A stretch of DNA of 64,000 nucleotides from positions 1,123,820 through 1,187,819 of the forward strand of contig ML133493.1 in the NCBI GenBank assembly GCA_003864495.1, read 5' to 3'. Source of the DNA: Nemopilema nomurai (Eukaryota > Cnidaria > Scyphozoa > Rhizostomeae > Rhizostomatidae). Made by a program: the position numbers and the translations under genes. Below, in pieces: positions 38,472-53,300 of this stretch. Below the pieces are notes generated by a model. The model was not told the origin of the DNA and did not search any database. It saw nothing but the letters and a program-made list of their open reading frames with translations. Positions within the stretch are counted from its first letter, which is position 1; each line of letters starts with the position of its first letter.

Positions 38472-41400
38472 ATGCCATCAGGGGACTCAAGGAAGGATTT
38501 TATTTTTGCAACCAGTGCTAACTTCTTTGGCCTTCAAGGTGGTGATCATGCATCCAAGTTAGGAGATTCTTCAGGCTCCCTTAACAGGTTTTTAGATGAT
38601 GAGAACTGCTCGTTATTGACTGCTTTCTTTACTGGGCAGCAAACAAAGAAGATTTTGTTCTACAATGATATAGAGAGAGGGAACAGTGCAGCAAATGAAT
38701 CACATGAGAAAAGTGATGGGTTCCTTGCTTTTTTCAAAATCAAGCCTTGTGTGATAAATCCCGAGAATATCCACAATGCAATTCTAGTTTCATCTATGTT
38801 TGGCTCTCCAGCCACCACACTTTATCACACATTGCACAATCTGTTTGCTCCAAACCTTCTTGGAAGAGAAAAAGGTAATTCTAACATTGATGAGAAGCTA
38901 CAAAATTTGATAAAGGAGCTAGAGTTTGGGTTGGGGAGCTGGCTCAGGAAAGATGGCTCCAAGGTTGCTCGAAAAAAGGATGGAAGCATTGATGAAGACA
39001 ACCTGTCAGCAATTTTCACTCCAGATGATGAATTTCAGTTTTGGGGGGACCTTGCTGTTTCTGAGAGAGATAGCCAAACAAGAAAACGAGCTTCATCCTT
39101 TCTAGAATTCTTCCAGCGAGGTATGTTCTGTTTCCTAGTGGATTTTTGTCTCAAAAGAAAGTCAAAAATTCTTCCATCCCAGAAATAAGCTATATTCAAA
39201 CAGGCCTTGCTTTTATGCTGGATATAAGAGTAGTGGTATGGTGCATTTTCAGTCCTAATTGACAAGAGAAAGAATATATTAGTGTTTCTGTCATCTTTAA
39301 TTTCCCAAAAAGATTTATTTGGCAATTAAATTACTGAAAGCATTGCACCTTGTTCAGATTACACATAACTGCATATGATATTCGAAGAACATGAATTTTA
39401 GTGCTAGCTTACCAGTATATGGACTATGATTATATGATTATGCTACATAGATATGATTTAGTTTGTAACATTGAATTATTTTTGAGGTTTTAGTAAAAGA
39501 TATGCTTCTGGAGCTGGCATATTTTTTTAAATTTCTGTCATTTGTAGGTAACATGATACACAGTTATACAAAGCTGGGCACACTGGATTTTCATGATGTT
39601 CTGGATTTTGTTGAGCTGGTGCAAGAGAATCTTGATGATTTATGGAAGCAGGATGACTATAAGCCGTATCCTCAAGTGAGAATGAGCCACTTTCTAGATA
39701 TGACAGCTGCCTCTCTCAGTAGAGCCATCCAAGGACTTCTAAAAGGTAACCTGCAACTTTGATGCTACATGTAGAGCATAGGACTCATCTTCACTGTTGT
39801 TCTTCTCTTAAAAAAGCATTCACATCAGCTTTTTTACCGTACTAGTCTACATTTTCAGTCTTTATTTGCCCCATTTGATTATGATTCTACTAGGTCATGG
39901 CTTTTAGTTTCAGCAAAGGTTTTAGCTCTGCCTATACTTACAGCATTTAGGAGGTGCCAACTGCCTTTATCAATTTTAATGGGTTAATTCAAATGCAATT
40001 CATTTCAAGTGATTTATATCATTACTGAAAAGCTGTTACTAATTTTTTATCACCAAAAGGTACAGATTTGTGGAATGATTCGTTTGCAACTGTTCGAGAT
40101 AATTTGAAACAGGGAATTGAAATATGCAATAAATGGGCTCAGATTTGCAAAACTTTGACTTTGCAATTTTGGAGGAATTACCACTTGAACCAATGGAGAG
40201 GTCAGGAATACATCCCAGAAAGACTGAACCATCTCTGTCAACGTCTAGAAGAGGTAATTTCTATACTATTATTAAAATTTTTGCTATGTCGTTTTATTAA
40301 TGAGTTTATATATTAATCTTCTAAAAAAAGTAAAAATGGCAGTCTGTTTTGACTGTTATCTTCGAAGATTGTTTTAAACTTTGCTTTAGCTTTCAGGTTT
40401 TTGCCATTGTGTGATATATATCCCTTGATTTTTTAAAAGCCAAAATGGTGTTAATCAGCGTTTTTCAACACACTCAAAAGTTAGTTTAAGATTGTTCCTG
40501 CTTGCAAAAAGTTCAAGCACAGAACTGTTTCACATTTATATTTTTTAGGTGCTTAGAGTCAGGTCTGTCCATAACCAGATTGCCAGACTGGTTTCATCAA
40601 CAGAGAAGGGAGAACTTTCAAAAGCCTTTGAGTCCTTTGCTGGGTTGGATCCACTTCTTTATAATCCATTCACAGACCCTCTTTGGCAGTCTGCTGTTGG
40701 GCAATTTGAAAAGACAATTCAGCCATCTGAAGACAAGGTTGCTGGCAAATTGAGGCAGCGGTTCAAGGAATTGAATATTCAGTCATATCAGGTTGGTAGA
40801 ATGATAATCTAAGGCATTTTTTAACAGAACCATTGGTCATGTCAGGCAAATACAGCCTTAGTTTTCATTGTGGCTGCTTTACTCATACACTTCAATTGTT
40901 GCTGAGTGAAAACATTTCTTTCCATGCTTCGTATCCCGAATGTTGCGGCACAGCAACAAATTTTTACCTTCCTTATCCCGATTGTTGCCATGTGGCAACA
41001 TGAGTTCTGATAGGCTTAAAGAAGTCATTTCTCTCTCTAATTGGTTATTTGGACAAATTTGGCCAAACTTTATTGCTCTTTTTATCAAGCAAAATCCATC
41101 ATTTTCAGTTTGAAAGTTAGAGTTAACATCCATCTGTTTATTTTAGCTTCTTAAAGAGTTTCAGAAATACAAAGAACTCATCAAGAGACCCAACATAAAG
41201 AAAGGTTTAGGTCCTGAAAGGTATCATCTTTAATACTTGTTTGGAGCATTAGTTGTATAGTCATTGGTATCTGAATTTGAATGAGAGGTTTTTTATTCTG
41301 TTTGCCATTTGATTTTGAATGATTGATATATTTTCTTAACTTTTTTGTCATTCATAGTGATCAGGAAATCACTAGAAGGTTTTGACAATAAATTTTGCTT

Positions 41401-44400
41401 TCAATAATTCAGTCTTTTTACTTTTGTACCCAAATGGAAAAGGGCTTGTGAAATATTACCATAAGGGTTGTTGATCAAGGTTATGAATAAAATAAGACCA
41501 GAGCGAGTTAGGAAGGGCCATTGAGAGGAGACTTAGGCCTGCCAGGGTGGATTCACAAACTGGACCCTATTAAAAAAATAGTTTGTGGGAGCACCCTTCA
41601 ATCCCACAGAAAACAAGGGAAATGCCCTTTTTAGGTACAATTCTTGAAAAAGAATTTTAAGAATTTCTACAAGAATGCGCTCAAATACCTTACATGTATT
41701 TACTGGTTATCTTTTCATATATCATATAACTCATTTCCCTTTTCTTAACTCTGCTCCTTTGAGTATTCACAAATGTTCTTCATAAATAGTAATGCCTTTT
41801 TTTTATTGACACCTTTTGTAACATATGGCTTTTTGATACAATTTTTCCTTTTCTCTTTTTTAATGACAATGGTTCTTTTTAATATTTTTTACCTAAATTT
41901 CTTTTTGAATGCTTAGGGAAACCTTGCTAGGTCAACTTCAAGAACACCTAAAGGAAATGAAAGAGGACTTCTCTTCACGGTCCAGCCATTCAGGAAAAAA
42001 CCAGCCACCTAAAGGAAAGAATCTCCCAGAGGTTGTGAATGACATCATTTGGGCAAAGCAGCTACAATCAAAGGTTAATTCATAATATCTTGACTATAGT
42101 TCCTCAAATTAAACTGAAATCATCATTATTGTCATTAGTTAGGGCTTTGTCTTATGTTAAAACCCAAGAGAATTCGTTCGATGGCATTTCAGACTGCAAG
42201 GTTAAAAGCTAATTTTGTCAGTATTCTCTCTTATTTCTAGCTTATATATGAAATTGAATGTGCTCTAAATTGTGTCTAAATCGGCGCAATCAGATAGACT
42301 AGTTCTTGAAAATAGCAACATGTTTTAATTTTCAGGTTAAGTCTTTGATGCAGTCAGCAGACGAAATGCTCGCGGACTTGTTGAGTTTTAAGCAGTTCAG
42401 CCGTATTGGGCAGGAGATGCTTGAAGAAATCGAGGCTTATGCGAAGGAGAAGTTCGACTACTGGTTGAAAGATATTTCAGATGCCCTCGAAGACCCAAAC
42501 AATCCCATTAGGTGAGTGCATGTGATGAAGGAGTCGTGTTTACTGGTTTTAACATCTAGGCTGTTAATTGTTCATTTCTCTTAGCAAAAGATTTAAATCA
42601 GCAGCATTATATTGAATAATTTCTAGTACTCTTAATATTATTTATTTAGCTGTTTATTATCTAATACTTCTTTAGCAATTATTTGAAAGTTATACCCAAG
42701 GATTCTTAACAAAGACAGATAAAAGCTTTGATCGTCTTCAGCTTGATATTTCTTGGTCATAATTTTCTTCTAAATTTTGCATAGATTATTTCTCAACTCT
42801 TTCATTTTTGGATTTGAAGCGTTTCTGTTATTTTTTTCTGTCATCTAACGTTTTTTCCATGAATGTCTTAAATAGCTGCAAATCTTGTTATAAAGCATTT
42901 CTTATTTTGCAAATGCAGCCTTAAAACAAGCGGAAAGCTGATGGAACTCGGTCATGGCGATGGACAACTGCGTGTCCATTATGATGACCGGCTGGTGACG
43001 CTGATTAGAGAGGTGCGCCAGTTGACCGGCTTGGGGTATGTGATCCCTGCCAAGATACAACACACTGCTGACACAGGACAGAAATTCTACAAACAGGCTG
43101 TCATCTTAAAACAGGCATGACCTAATGTTATCTAGTCGGTCGTAGATTTATGCGGCTCCTCTTGTATCCACCTACCTTGATTAATACAGCATCTTGCATG
43201 CTTTTGTGCAATGTTCCATTTTCATCAGAACAAATGGAACATCATATACTATTATCGTATTACTTTACAAATTTTAACTGTAGGGTTAGCTTGCACATAA
43301 AAAATCATAAGGTGTCCTCTGATACTTGGTAAGCTTTTTGATTTTGTGTTTAAGTTTTATTGCCCAGTTTTAGAACTTCATTGGCATTACAGATTCTCGA
43401 AGAAACTATAGAGAATTGCCTGAAAATAGACGCTCAACATTGGCTGCTTATTGGCGACTAGCAAGTAATTTTCATCTATATATCTTGTAGGTGGCACATT
43501 TTTACAACACGATAGATCAGCAAATGATCCCAAGCCAACAGGCGATGATGCTTGACTCTGCATTGGCTTTTGAGAGACTGGTGAAGAGCCCCAAAACGGG
43601 TAAACAAGGACCGAACGGAAATGTCCATGTTACATGGGACAACCCTGGGGAAGTTGAGAAGTATATCAAGAAGCTTCAAACGGCCGCTGATCGGCTTTCC
43701 ATGGAAAACCGACGCCTGAGAAAGAAGCACATCTTTTTTGGCGAGAAGGTTCATTTCCATTTCCTAATAATCAGGCAGACAAAACTCTTTCTGTGTATTT
43801 TTCATTCACGCACCAAGTGTTGATTCAGTTGGGTTCAGAATTCATTCATTTTTAGTCATGGTACCAATATAAAAGGGAAACTGTTTTCTATGCAGTAAAA
43901 ATAGGGATGGTGAAAATGCAAAGTTCGTGTGTCATTAAATGTGCATACAGTATGTTGTTTAATCGACTTTCCACTATAGTTCTCTATCCTCTTGCCATAT
44001 ACATTTATTATGTTTTCCCATGTTGCTTCTGCAAGTTGTGTAGTTTTCGACAAGCCATTCATACGCAAGTGATTTTATAAGTCAACAATGGGGTCTCATG
44101 CGTCTGTTTTTATTAGCAAGCAGTACTTTTTATTTTTTTTATTTTTAATTCACTTATTTATCTGCTAAATACTTTTTCACTTGGTGTATTGACGCTTATG
44201 TTTCACAATTCTCTGAATATGTTTTTATTCCTAGATTGGCCAACTGTTTAGCACGGATCTGCTCCGAAATCCGGCTGCATGGAAGGAGGTTTTACTCGAA
44301 CTGAGACAGATAATCAGTGGCCTCGCACAGCAAGTAAGAACCCTTCCTACTGCATCCTTCCGTAAACCAATTCTAGATTCTAAACGGTGTCATTGAAAAG

Positions 44401-47324
44401 GTGGTCTTGGATAGCGCAAGTTCTTATATCATTTTGCTGCAACGATGTGCATGTGAAGCCTTTTTCCTTTTTCAGATAACGAGAATTTTGTTACAAATAT
44501 TTTCAACTTGAGACATGGACGGGGGTGGGGATGGGTGTGGTGTGGAACAACTAAAGTCAGACATCTTTTTGGAAGTCGAGTAGTGCTCAAGCTCTATTTT
44601 TTGTCATGATGGTCTTGATTTCCTTGCTTCTGTGTCCAAAGGCGTTTGATGTCAACTTGGAGAAAACTAATCACCATTGGGTCGTTTCTGTTCTACCACT
44701 AAGGCTTGAAAATGAACCCAAAGCATACATTCTAAGTGAATCTTGAAAGGATTATGAATGTAATGTGCATCAACCCACCTTAAATTATTCAAAAAATGGC
44801 GAGAAGTGAGAAGATCGGATTCTCTAGGCCACGCATGTCTGAGATTTTGACGCCAGTAAGCTTGCTCGATTCTTTCATTATATCAGAGTAAACAAAGAAT
44901 ATTTTTAAACTTCCCATTGAAAATCCATCAACTGTATATCTTTTTCTTTTTCTTGCTAGGGAATCAAAGAAGAAAACATGAAGCCGTGGAAGTTGCACTG
45001 GGACATGCAGCTGTACAAAGCTTTGGAGCATCAATATCAGCTTGGCCTGGAAGTGCTCAACGAAAACTTGCCTGAGATCAAAGTAGAACTGACCTTCAGG
45101 TGTGCTGTTTAATGCCTTAGCCAAATCCTGCGATTAAAGCTATTCTGCTTGCCTTTCATTTCGGTTCGTTTCCAGGAGAGATCGGATCTATCAATGAAGG
45201 ATCGTTGTTGTTTTGAAATATACTTTGCTTGACATTTTACATATGTTTTTGCATGCGAATAAACTACAAGAAGCAGCTTGCCTTTACATTGAGTTCAAGC
45301 GAGTTCAAGTCAGCATGAACCTTTTTAAGTTGATCAAAGTTCACAGGGAGGTTTCATACAAGTTCGCTCTTACCTTGCTATGCTAGAAGGCACTTCGTCT
45401 GAACCCTTCCATTTTGAAGGGTATTAAAAATCTCTTCCAGATACCTTCATGTCTTTTAACATCTTCTTTTTTCTCAGACAACAACAGCTTCAGTTTCGCC
45501 CACCATTTGAGGAAATTAAAGCTAGGTACTACCGGGAACTGCGCAAGTTCATTTCCATCCCACAAAATTTCAAAGGCTTCGGTGGCGACAACGCCCTGTT
45601 CGCTGCTCTTATTGATCGGACTGCCAATGAATTCGACAATGTCTACAGAAAGGCAGAGATGCTGTTTGAACGACTGGAAGCAGTGAAGGACGAGTTCAAG
45701 GACTGGGTTGTCCTGGGTTATGTGAATGCAGACAAACTGGCAGAGGAGAATCTGGCGAACGTCGTCGACTGGGAAGGAAACTTCAAGATGATCAAAGTAA
45801 AGGGAAGGGAAGCCGAGAAGATGCCTTCGTGAGTTTGTGTTACTCATTTGCCTTACTCATTTGCCTGCTAAGTTAATAAGATATCGATGGGAGCAGCAGT
45901 CAGCGTCTTTTGAAAGTATCAGGACAACATAAACTTCATGAATCAATGAATCAATTAAGAAATATGAATGTCCTTACTTATTGGGACAATATATTTGCAT
46001 CTTCCTTTAGCTCGATGAAGATCGACTGCATCCAGGTGTCAACAGCACCAGTGAAAAGCTCAATCGACGATCTTCTGCAGAACCTTTTCGACGCCTTGAT
46101 CATCTCCCTGCGCCGTTCGATCCTGAACGATTACAACAAGACAGAGACGTATCTCAATGAAGGAATTCAGTCCCTGGGAAAGGTTCCTCAGTCAATAGAC
46201 GAGATCGCAGAAGCGACGCAGAAACACGCAGCACTAGCAGCTGACCTGCCTCAGGTTCTTTTGCTTTTTGTGCATCTCAACATACACAGATTGCGAGCTG
46301 TATCTTTGTGTGCCTTGCTAGATTAGATTGACGAGTTTACCACCCATGATAGAATCAACGTTTTAGAAACGTAAGTCCTACAGTTAGGATAAGGGTCGAA
46401 TCTGTTATATAGGTTTCTAGGTTCGTGTTTTTAATCGCTTTAATTTAGCTGAAGAGACTATTGTAGAGGGAAGAAATCTTTGATGTAGATTTTTAGTTTG
46501 GACCTTTTCAGTCAATACTCCAACTGACTCGTTTCTCCGGATCTTTTGGCGCAATTATTTCGAAGTACTATGAATATTGGAAATGATTGAATTGATACAT
46601 GTTCCTAGGGGGGATTGTAGATAGGAGATCATCCACTTGCTAAGGTAAACCAAGACACTGTTGCACTGTTGTTAAATTTCCGTCTTCCAAAATTATTTGA
46701 GGTTTCGAATTAGTCTGACGGGTAGTTTATAAATCAGGCGAAGGATGAATGATGCTATGATAATTTTCGTCTTTTACATATGCGTTTTCTTCAAGACGTT
46801 GTTGGGTTTTGTAGATTAAATTGGCACGTGAGGAAGCCGGTGCTAAAAACAAGTTGCTGAATTCCGTAGCAGCCGAAGGAGTCGAACAAGTTGCCAATTT
46901 GTCGCAGAAATGGAGCAAATTTGAGCTTATGATGGAGAGTTTCGAAATGATGATTGCTGGACAGGTATGGCCATCATTATATTGCCTTTTCAATGTTGCC
47001 CAAGATTTGTATTTCCTTTTTTAAAGAAACTCAATTCTTGGTCGAGCTTGAAGCTAGAAAAGTTTGTTAATCGGAGCTAGTGAATGTCGAAGTAAAAGGG
47101 TAATGTATTATTTTCATTTAGAGGGACGTGATGAGAAAAGATTTAGAAAACAGAGTAAAGAATTTCCACCAAGAAGTGGAAAAATTCATTGCACGGTGGA
47201 ATCAGCTAAAACCCGCAAACATCGATGCTGATAGCAGCCCAGAAAACTTCAAAGCAGCAGCTTCGAATATCAAGGATAGAAAACTTGAGCTAGATGACAT
47301 CATGAAGAACAAGGAGAAGCTTCT
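38472..47324 (+). CDS. DYNC2H1: DYNC2H1 exons 1-15: N-terminal tail (residues 1-1110)
   Basis: Exons: 38472-39120, 39548-39745, 40060-40253, 40549-40791, 41147-41220, 41917-42073, 42336-42511, 42919-43114, 43491-43748, 44235-44333, 44960-45099, 45478-45828, 46011-46254, 46815-46964, 47122-47324. This is the DHC_N1-type tail, which dimerises and binds the other dynein-2 chains. Well-conserved runs include [49 protein letters not shown] and [12 protein letters not shown]. Exon 8 ends CAG with GC, not GT, as the donor dinucleotide. Exons 1-6 are AT-rich and CpG-poor, and from exon 7 on they are GC- and CpG-rich. In exon 15 the frame would read into a TAA just past the donor CT|GTAAGC, so splicing is needed for continuation. 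Confidence 0.92.
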
Positions 47325-50300
47325 GTAAGCACGCACACGCAATTATTCTCCATTTTCTACAATCAAGAGGATAATTAGGCAAAAAAGTCGATTACTCTTA
47401 AGTTAATGTAGTGTATATTGGATACCTTTGAGAGATTTCAAATAAACTTTTGTATCTTGTTTAAACTAAGATTTCATGGTGATTGCAATTTGAATCGCAT
47501 GTTTAGTGTTCTTTGCTATTCATAGACTGCTACTTTTTCACGCTCTGTTTGTTTTATGATGATTATTGTTTTTTATTAACGATAAATGTAAAGAGGTTTT
47601 CCAAGAACTAGATGATGCGATGATGAAAATTTTATTTAAGAAAAGACATCTTCATAGATATATGATAAAGGGACTCTATAACTCTATTAGTCTGTCTATT
47701 TCTGTAAGAGGTTGTCACCCCGTCCTATGCCTTTTTTGTAGAGCTGACTGCGTCAACTTTGGGATTCCAGAGGAAGATTTTTCACAACTTGATGAAGTAA
47801 AAGTTGATATTGAAACTTACGAAGCAATGTGGCAGATATTTGAAGAATTTAACGAGGAGATAGAGAAGCTGAGAAAGGAAGATTGGATTTCCTTCCGGTA
47901 TAATGATTTTCCTGTTTGTCTTACATGCAAAAGTAGAAGGGATGTTTATCAGACTATAAATTGAAAGGTCCAAGAAAAATGCAAATGTTTGATACTTGCC
48001 CAAAATATTTCTAACTTACCCCATCCAATATATTTTTCATCATCAACTCTGATTCTGAGGTTTTCTCCACCTTACTTATTTCATTATATGTTACTTATTT
48101 GCAGGACACGGTCGCATTTGTTTGAGGAGTTTCTGATGACCTGGAATGACAAGCTCAGGAAAGTGAAGCCAAATATAATGACACTCAAAATCCAGAAGGA
48201 TGTGGACAAGTACAAGGTATTTTCACATGACTTTTAAAGCTACAGAATCGCCTGTTTTTGTGTTTGATTCAGTCTCTTTTCCTGATCTTGATTAAGTCAG
48301 CTTATTATCAACTTTACTGTTCTACAGCTGTGTTTAGGTTTTCCTAGGTTTTGAAACTGTATCGAAGATTTTGACAGACTTTCATATCACCAACCTTCCC
48401 TACTTACAGCTCCTCCATAAAAGCGTAACCTAAATGCACGAAAGAAAACTTAAGCACTGGTTGGAAGATAGACACATGCACCCAAAAAATTGCATAGCCA
48501 GTGGAGAATTATTTTTTTACTATTTCGTGGCATTATAATATCAAAAATCTTTAGATAGTTCTAAAGTATCATTTTTGTAAACTTTTTGTTTTATTTATAA
48601 TTGAAAATTGTACTACGTGAAGCCTTCTGCTCCTCTAATTAAGTAATTTCAAGTGCCATCATTCCTGGTTGTGTGCACTGAGGCTTTGTTTTGCAGAGTA
48701 TAATTCCTGTGCTGAAATACGTCAGAGGCGACCCACTGTCTGGCGATCACTGGCTGGAGCTATTTCGACTCCTCAAGATGCCGAAAGGAACGACACTCGA
48801 GAAGCTCACATTTGGTAATATTCTTGATTCCGCGGATGAAATAGCTGCGAAGAGAGATGAACTCAAGGTCAGCGACTTTCCATTAATCTGTCCCAGCTAC
48901 CTGATCTCATAAAGCTTCTAAGTCACGTCAGGTCTCTTTCACGTCACGTCAGTGTACATCAATAAGAGGTAGAACTCGATATGAGACACCTAACCAGAGG
49001 AGTGCAATTGATTTGTTCAAAATCAAGTCTGTCTCCTACTTTGAGCGTAAACTTAGTCTGCTCAAAGTCTTTTCAACACCTTTGTAGTAGACCTTTGTTG
49101 CTTGAATCAGAATTGTCTACAGAGCCTTGACTCTTTGTTTCACTTAACTGCTACGATTGCGTTGTATGAATATTGTAGGGAAAGGAAAAAGAAAATTGAT
49201 TTGGTTTGCATTTTTGATTGCAGGAGCTGAATAGCCGTGCACAAGGAGAGGTTTCCATCCGTGATGCATTGCGTGAAATGGAACTCTGGGGCGCTGGTGC
49301 AGTGTTCAGCCTGACGTCATACATGGACACAAATAGGAATGAAGTTAGCCTTATCAAGGACTGGAGAGATCTATTCAACCAAGTGAGTGTCTAATGCAGT
49401 GCAAGTCTTTGCTATCAATCTGTCAACTTAAAGGAAGTTCTTTTCACAAAAAGTCCTCAAATGCAAGTTTCTTTGGAAAATATCCAGAAAATGTTGAAAA
49501 ACATAGTAAATTGAATTAAGATATAAATCTTGCCATCTATTCTTGCTACTCCTTGTAGAATCGATGCACTTCTTCACGTAGCAATGCATGTTTTCATAAA
49601 AAGCTCACTTATCAAGAAGCCTGCCAGTGGAGTTGTAGTCAGTTAGAGTGATGCCAATATTCTAGCCATAACACTGACTCTTTAGGTGGGAGACAACCAG
49701 TGCCTGCTGCAATCGCTAAAGGACTCCCCCTACTTCCAAGGCTTCGCGGACAAGGCTTCTATTTGGGAGACGCGACTAGCTGACCTAGATGAGTACATGC
49801 ACAACTTGAATCAAATACAAAGAAAGTGGGTCTACCTAGAGCCAATATTCGGGCGAGGAGCTCTGCCGAGGGAGCAAGACAGATTCAAGCGAGTCGATGA
49901 TGAATTCCGGTAAGCATGACCTTGCTACTTCTTATGTATTATAATTCTAATATTTTATTCTGTGCCTCTTTCGTGTCATATATAAGCTTTATTTCAACGT
50001 CTAGAAGGAATTGAGTATTACCCATTGGCTATGCACTGGGTGTGAAAAAGCGATTAAGGGTTGGAAGTAGCACATTAACATTTTTAAAGATGAAGTGTAA
50101 AATATGTCCTTCATGTTCAAGATGCCTGGCCCCAAGAGCCTGTCCTTTCTGAAACGAAAAGCTGTCTTTTTCAGACACATTCTGTCGTCAGTAGCGAGAG
50201 ACACGCGTCTGTTGTCATTGGTGAGTCAATCTGGCATCAAGAACAACCTCATAACCATGCTAGACCAACTGCAGAGATGCCAGAAGTCTCTGAATGAATT

Positions 50301-53300
50301 TCTCGAGGTTTGCAAAAATACATTTCCATTTTTTCTAGGTTTACTTCCGAGAAGATTTTGCACAACTTCAAACTTTTACACTTCAAAGTTTAAGAGGATA
50401 TTTGACAACTCTATTTTTAACAACTTGTTTATTTCTCACCACTGGCAAAGTTTTAACATTACTTTTTGACGCCACACTAAATGAAAGAACTCAAATCACT
50501 ATCAGGGGAAAGATTCTAGATTCGTATGGCCAAACAACATAACTGGTTTTCAAGTTTAAGGATTTTCATCAACAAACTACGCGCTGGGTTAAAGACTTCT
50601 TCCTTTTCTAGGAAAAGCGTTCAGTCTTTCCTCGATTCTACTTCATCGGCGATGAAGATCTGCTTGAAATTCTGGGTCAATCGACAAACCCACTTGTGAT
50701 TCAGTCGCATCTGAAGAAGCTGTTTGCCGGCATCCACAATGTGATTTTTGACGACGAAAGCAAGAAAATTTTGGCAATGAAATCTATTGATGGCGAAGTT
50801 GTGATGCTGAAGAGTCCAGTTGTAATTATGGAAAACGTCGAGGTAGTTTTTCGTTGTTTATTCGAAGACAATAATATGTTGAATGTTTAACCCCAAGTTC
50901 CCAATTTTTTAGAATGGAATTGGTCATAAGTCACTGCAGTTCGATACAAAATGGTTGACTTGATGACTTGCATGACATCCCAGTCATAGGGTGGGGTAGC
51001 TCAAGATGGGAAACCGTGGTGGAATTGTTGAAGGTCAAAAGCCTACAGTGGCCTTAACAACAGATAATGCTGTTAACGTAAAATAAAAGAGCTACTGAGG
51101 CCTAATCTGAGACATAATCTGAGACATGGGCTTAATTCAAAACCTAATTGGAATATCAGTACTAGCTAAGTAAAATTCATAGGTTAATTTTTTTCTGTTT
51201 GGCCACAAGCTATATGCGACAATTAAAAGTTATTTGTGTTGCGAGTAGGAGTGTAAAGTTGTTGTCTTGAAGGTTTTGATTATATATAAATTCTTTGAAA
51301 TTGCTTAGAGTGCTAACGTTCCTCAGTCACTCTTGATAATTTGACCGAATTAAAGCACTGTTTTGTCACTGACCAAGGTATGTGTTAATTTTAAGATGCA
51401 ATAGAATCTTAACTTTTCAGGCTATATGTGATCCAGTTTGAAGTTTGTCAGAATCTATATTCAACCATATTTTGCTGAAGAATCTCTTTCATTGTCGCAC
51501 ATTCCTTCATTTTGTGGTCTGCAGATCTGGCTCGGTGAACTAGCCAATGAAATGAAGAACACGTTGGGTGTGTTGCTGAAGGACTGTCTGAAAGCCAGTC
51601 GATCTGGCAGCGTCGACCCAACTGCATTCCCCTCTCAGGTTAGCTAATTCTCATCTCATCTGAGTTTTCATATTTACTATGGATTCTCAGTGGGTTTTCT
51701 TTTTTAAGGCTTGCGCAAACACTATCAACCTTTCACTCATTGAGCTCGTTTCTTGTTGAGCATAAAAATGGAGATCGTTTGAAGAACTCCACTTGACTAC
51801 ACTGAACATTCCTCGACAACCCACAACATTATTGAGAATAGCTGATTGCAGAAGTGCTTGAACCAAGCTCTGCATTTCAATAAGATTTTTTCTTCATCAC
51901 ATAAATCCCAACATTTTGTATAACTGTCACAGCTTAGTCATTTAGACACATTATTTTCTATTACTTGTAGCTGTATGAATGCACAAAAAGGTCTTGTACA
52001 AGGCTTGATTGTAATCATAAATTGAAAGAGGTTGTGCAAATTAATTCTTGACTTTTCATATCAGGAATCAGCCACCTTTCAATTTTCAGACTTCTGTCTT
52101 CTTAGCCTTTAAATTTAAAGTTCGTTAAAAGCTTAATATTTTTACAGATACTCTGCCTTGCTGAACAAATAATTTTCACCGAGAAATGTGAAGATGCGAT
52201 TGCTAGAGGCAGCTTGAGTTCATATAAAAAAGAGCTGGAAGAGCAGTTGGAGTCGTACACGAGTGCTGAAATGGACTCGAGTGATGAAGCCTACAAGGTT
52301 TTGGAATTGAAGCTGAAAGCACTGATACTGGATGCTATCCATTTTATTGAAGTCGTCGAGCAACTGATCCACGAAAACACAAGAAATACAGCTGAGTGGT
52401 TGTGGCAGAAACAGCTTCGGTTTTACATCAACAAAAAGGGTGAGGCTCTAAGCAGTTGCTCAAAAGCGTTTTGATTTATATTATATATTACATTTCGTGC
52501 TAGAAAGGATCAGTTTAACCTTGTTTTCATTTATGATTCTAACAAAGGATTACATACCTGAACAGCCATTGAGAATATTTTATTAGATCCTTTTTTACTA
52601 AAATTATGAAAGGAAAATCATTTGCAAAGGGAAGTGGAGTCTAGAGGGTATTTTTATTTACGGCAGAATGCAGGAAGACAGAATCTGGAGTCGTTTTATA
52701 AAAGGTCTTTTTTCTAAGGAAGCGGTTTATTTTGTCGTCCGCATAAACTTACTAAGAGTAACATACGAGGTTTAGATGTGTCCAGCTTTCAAGCGAAGTT
52801 TAAAAACTTTTGTAAATTACAGGTGTGTGCATCATGAGGATGGTTGATGCCGAGTTTATGTACACGTACGAATACCAAGGGAACGCACCAAAACTGGTCC
52901 ACACGCCGTTGACTGACAAGTGCTACCTTACGCTGACGCAAGGAATGCGCATGGGACTTGGCGGAAATCCGTACGGACCTGCGGGAACGGGAAAGACCGA
53001 GTCAGTCAAAGCTTTGGGCGGGCTGTTCGGAAGGCAGGTTCTTGTCTTCAACTGTGACGAGGTGAGTGCACAGCACCGGCCAGGTCCCTTGGGATGAGGT
53101 GGGATACATATCAATACCATGGGACTAAAGCACACGCGGCATTGTTTATATTCTGCTTTGTTGCTTATGTTCGTTCTTCTATGCGCCTATGCGCCCTGTG
53201 GGTATATGACGTAATGTAAGTGATTCTGTTATTATAATTAGGTAGCTGACAGTATTTCTATTCGTTGGCACCATGTTGAAGAATTAAATAAATGCGGTAC

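Noticed and set aside
45383..45847. 154-codon minus-strand ORF opposite dynein exon 12
   Set aside because: It is antisense to the conserved exon 45478-45828 and has no recognisable domain.
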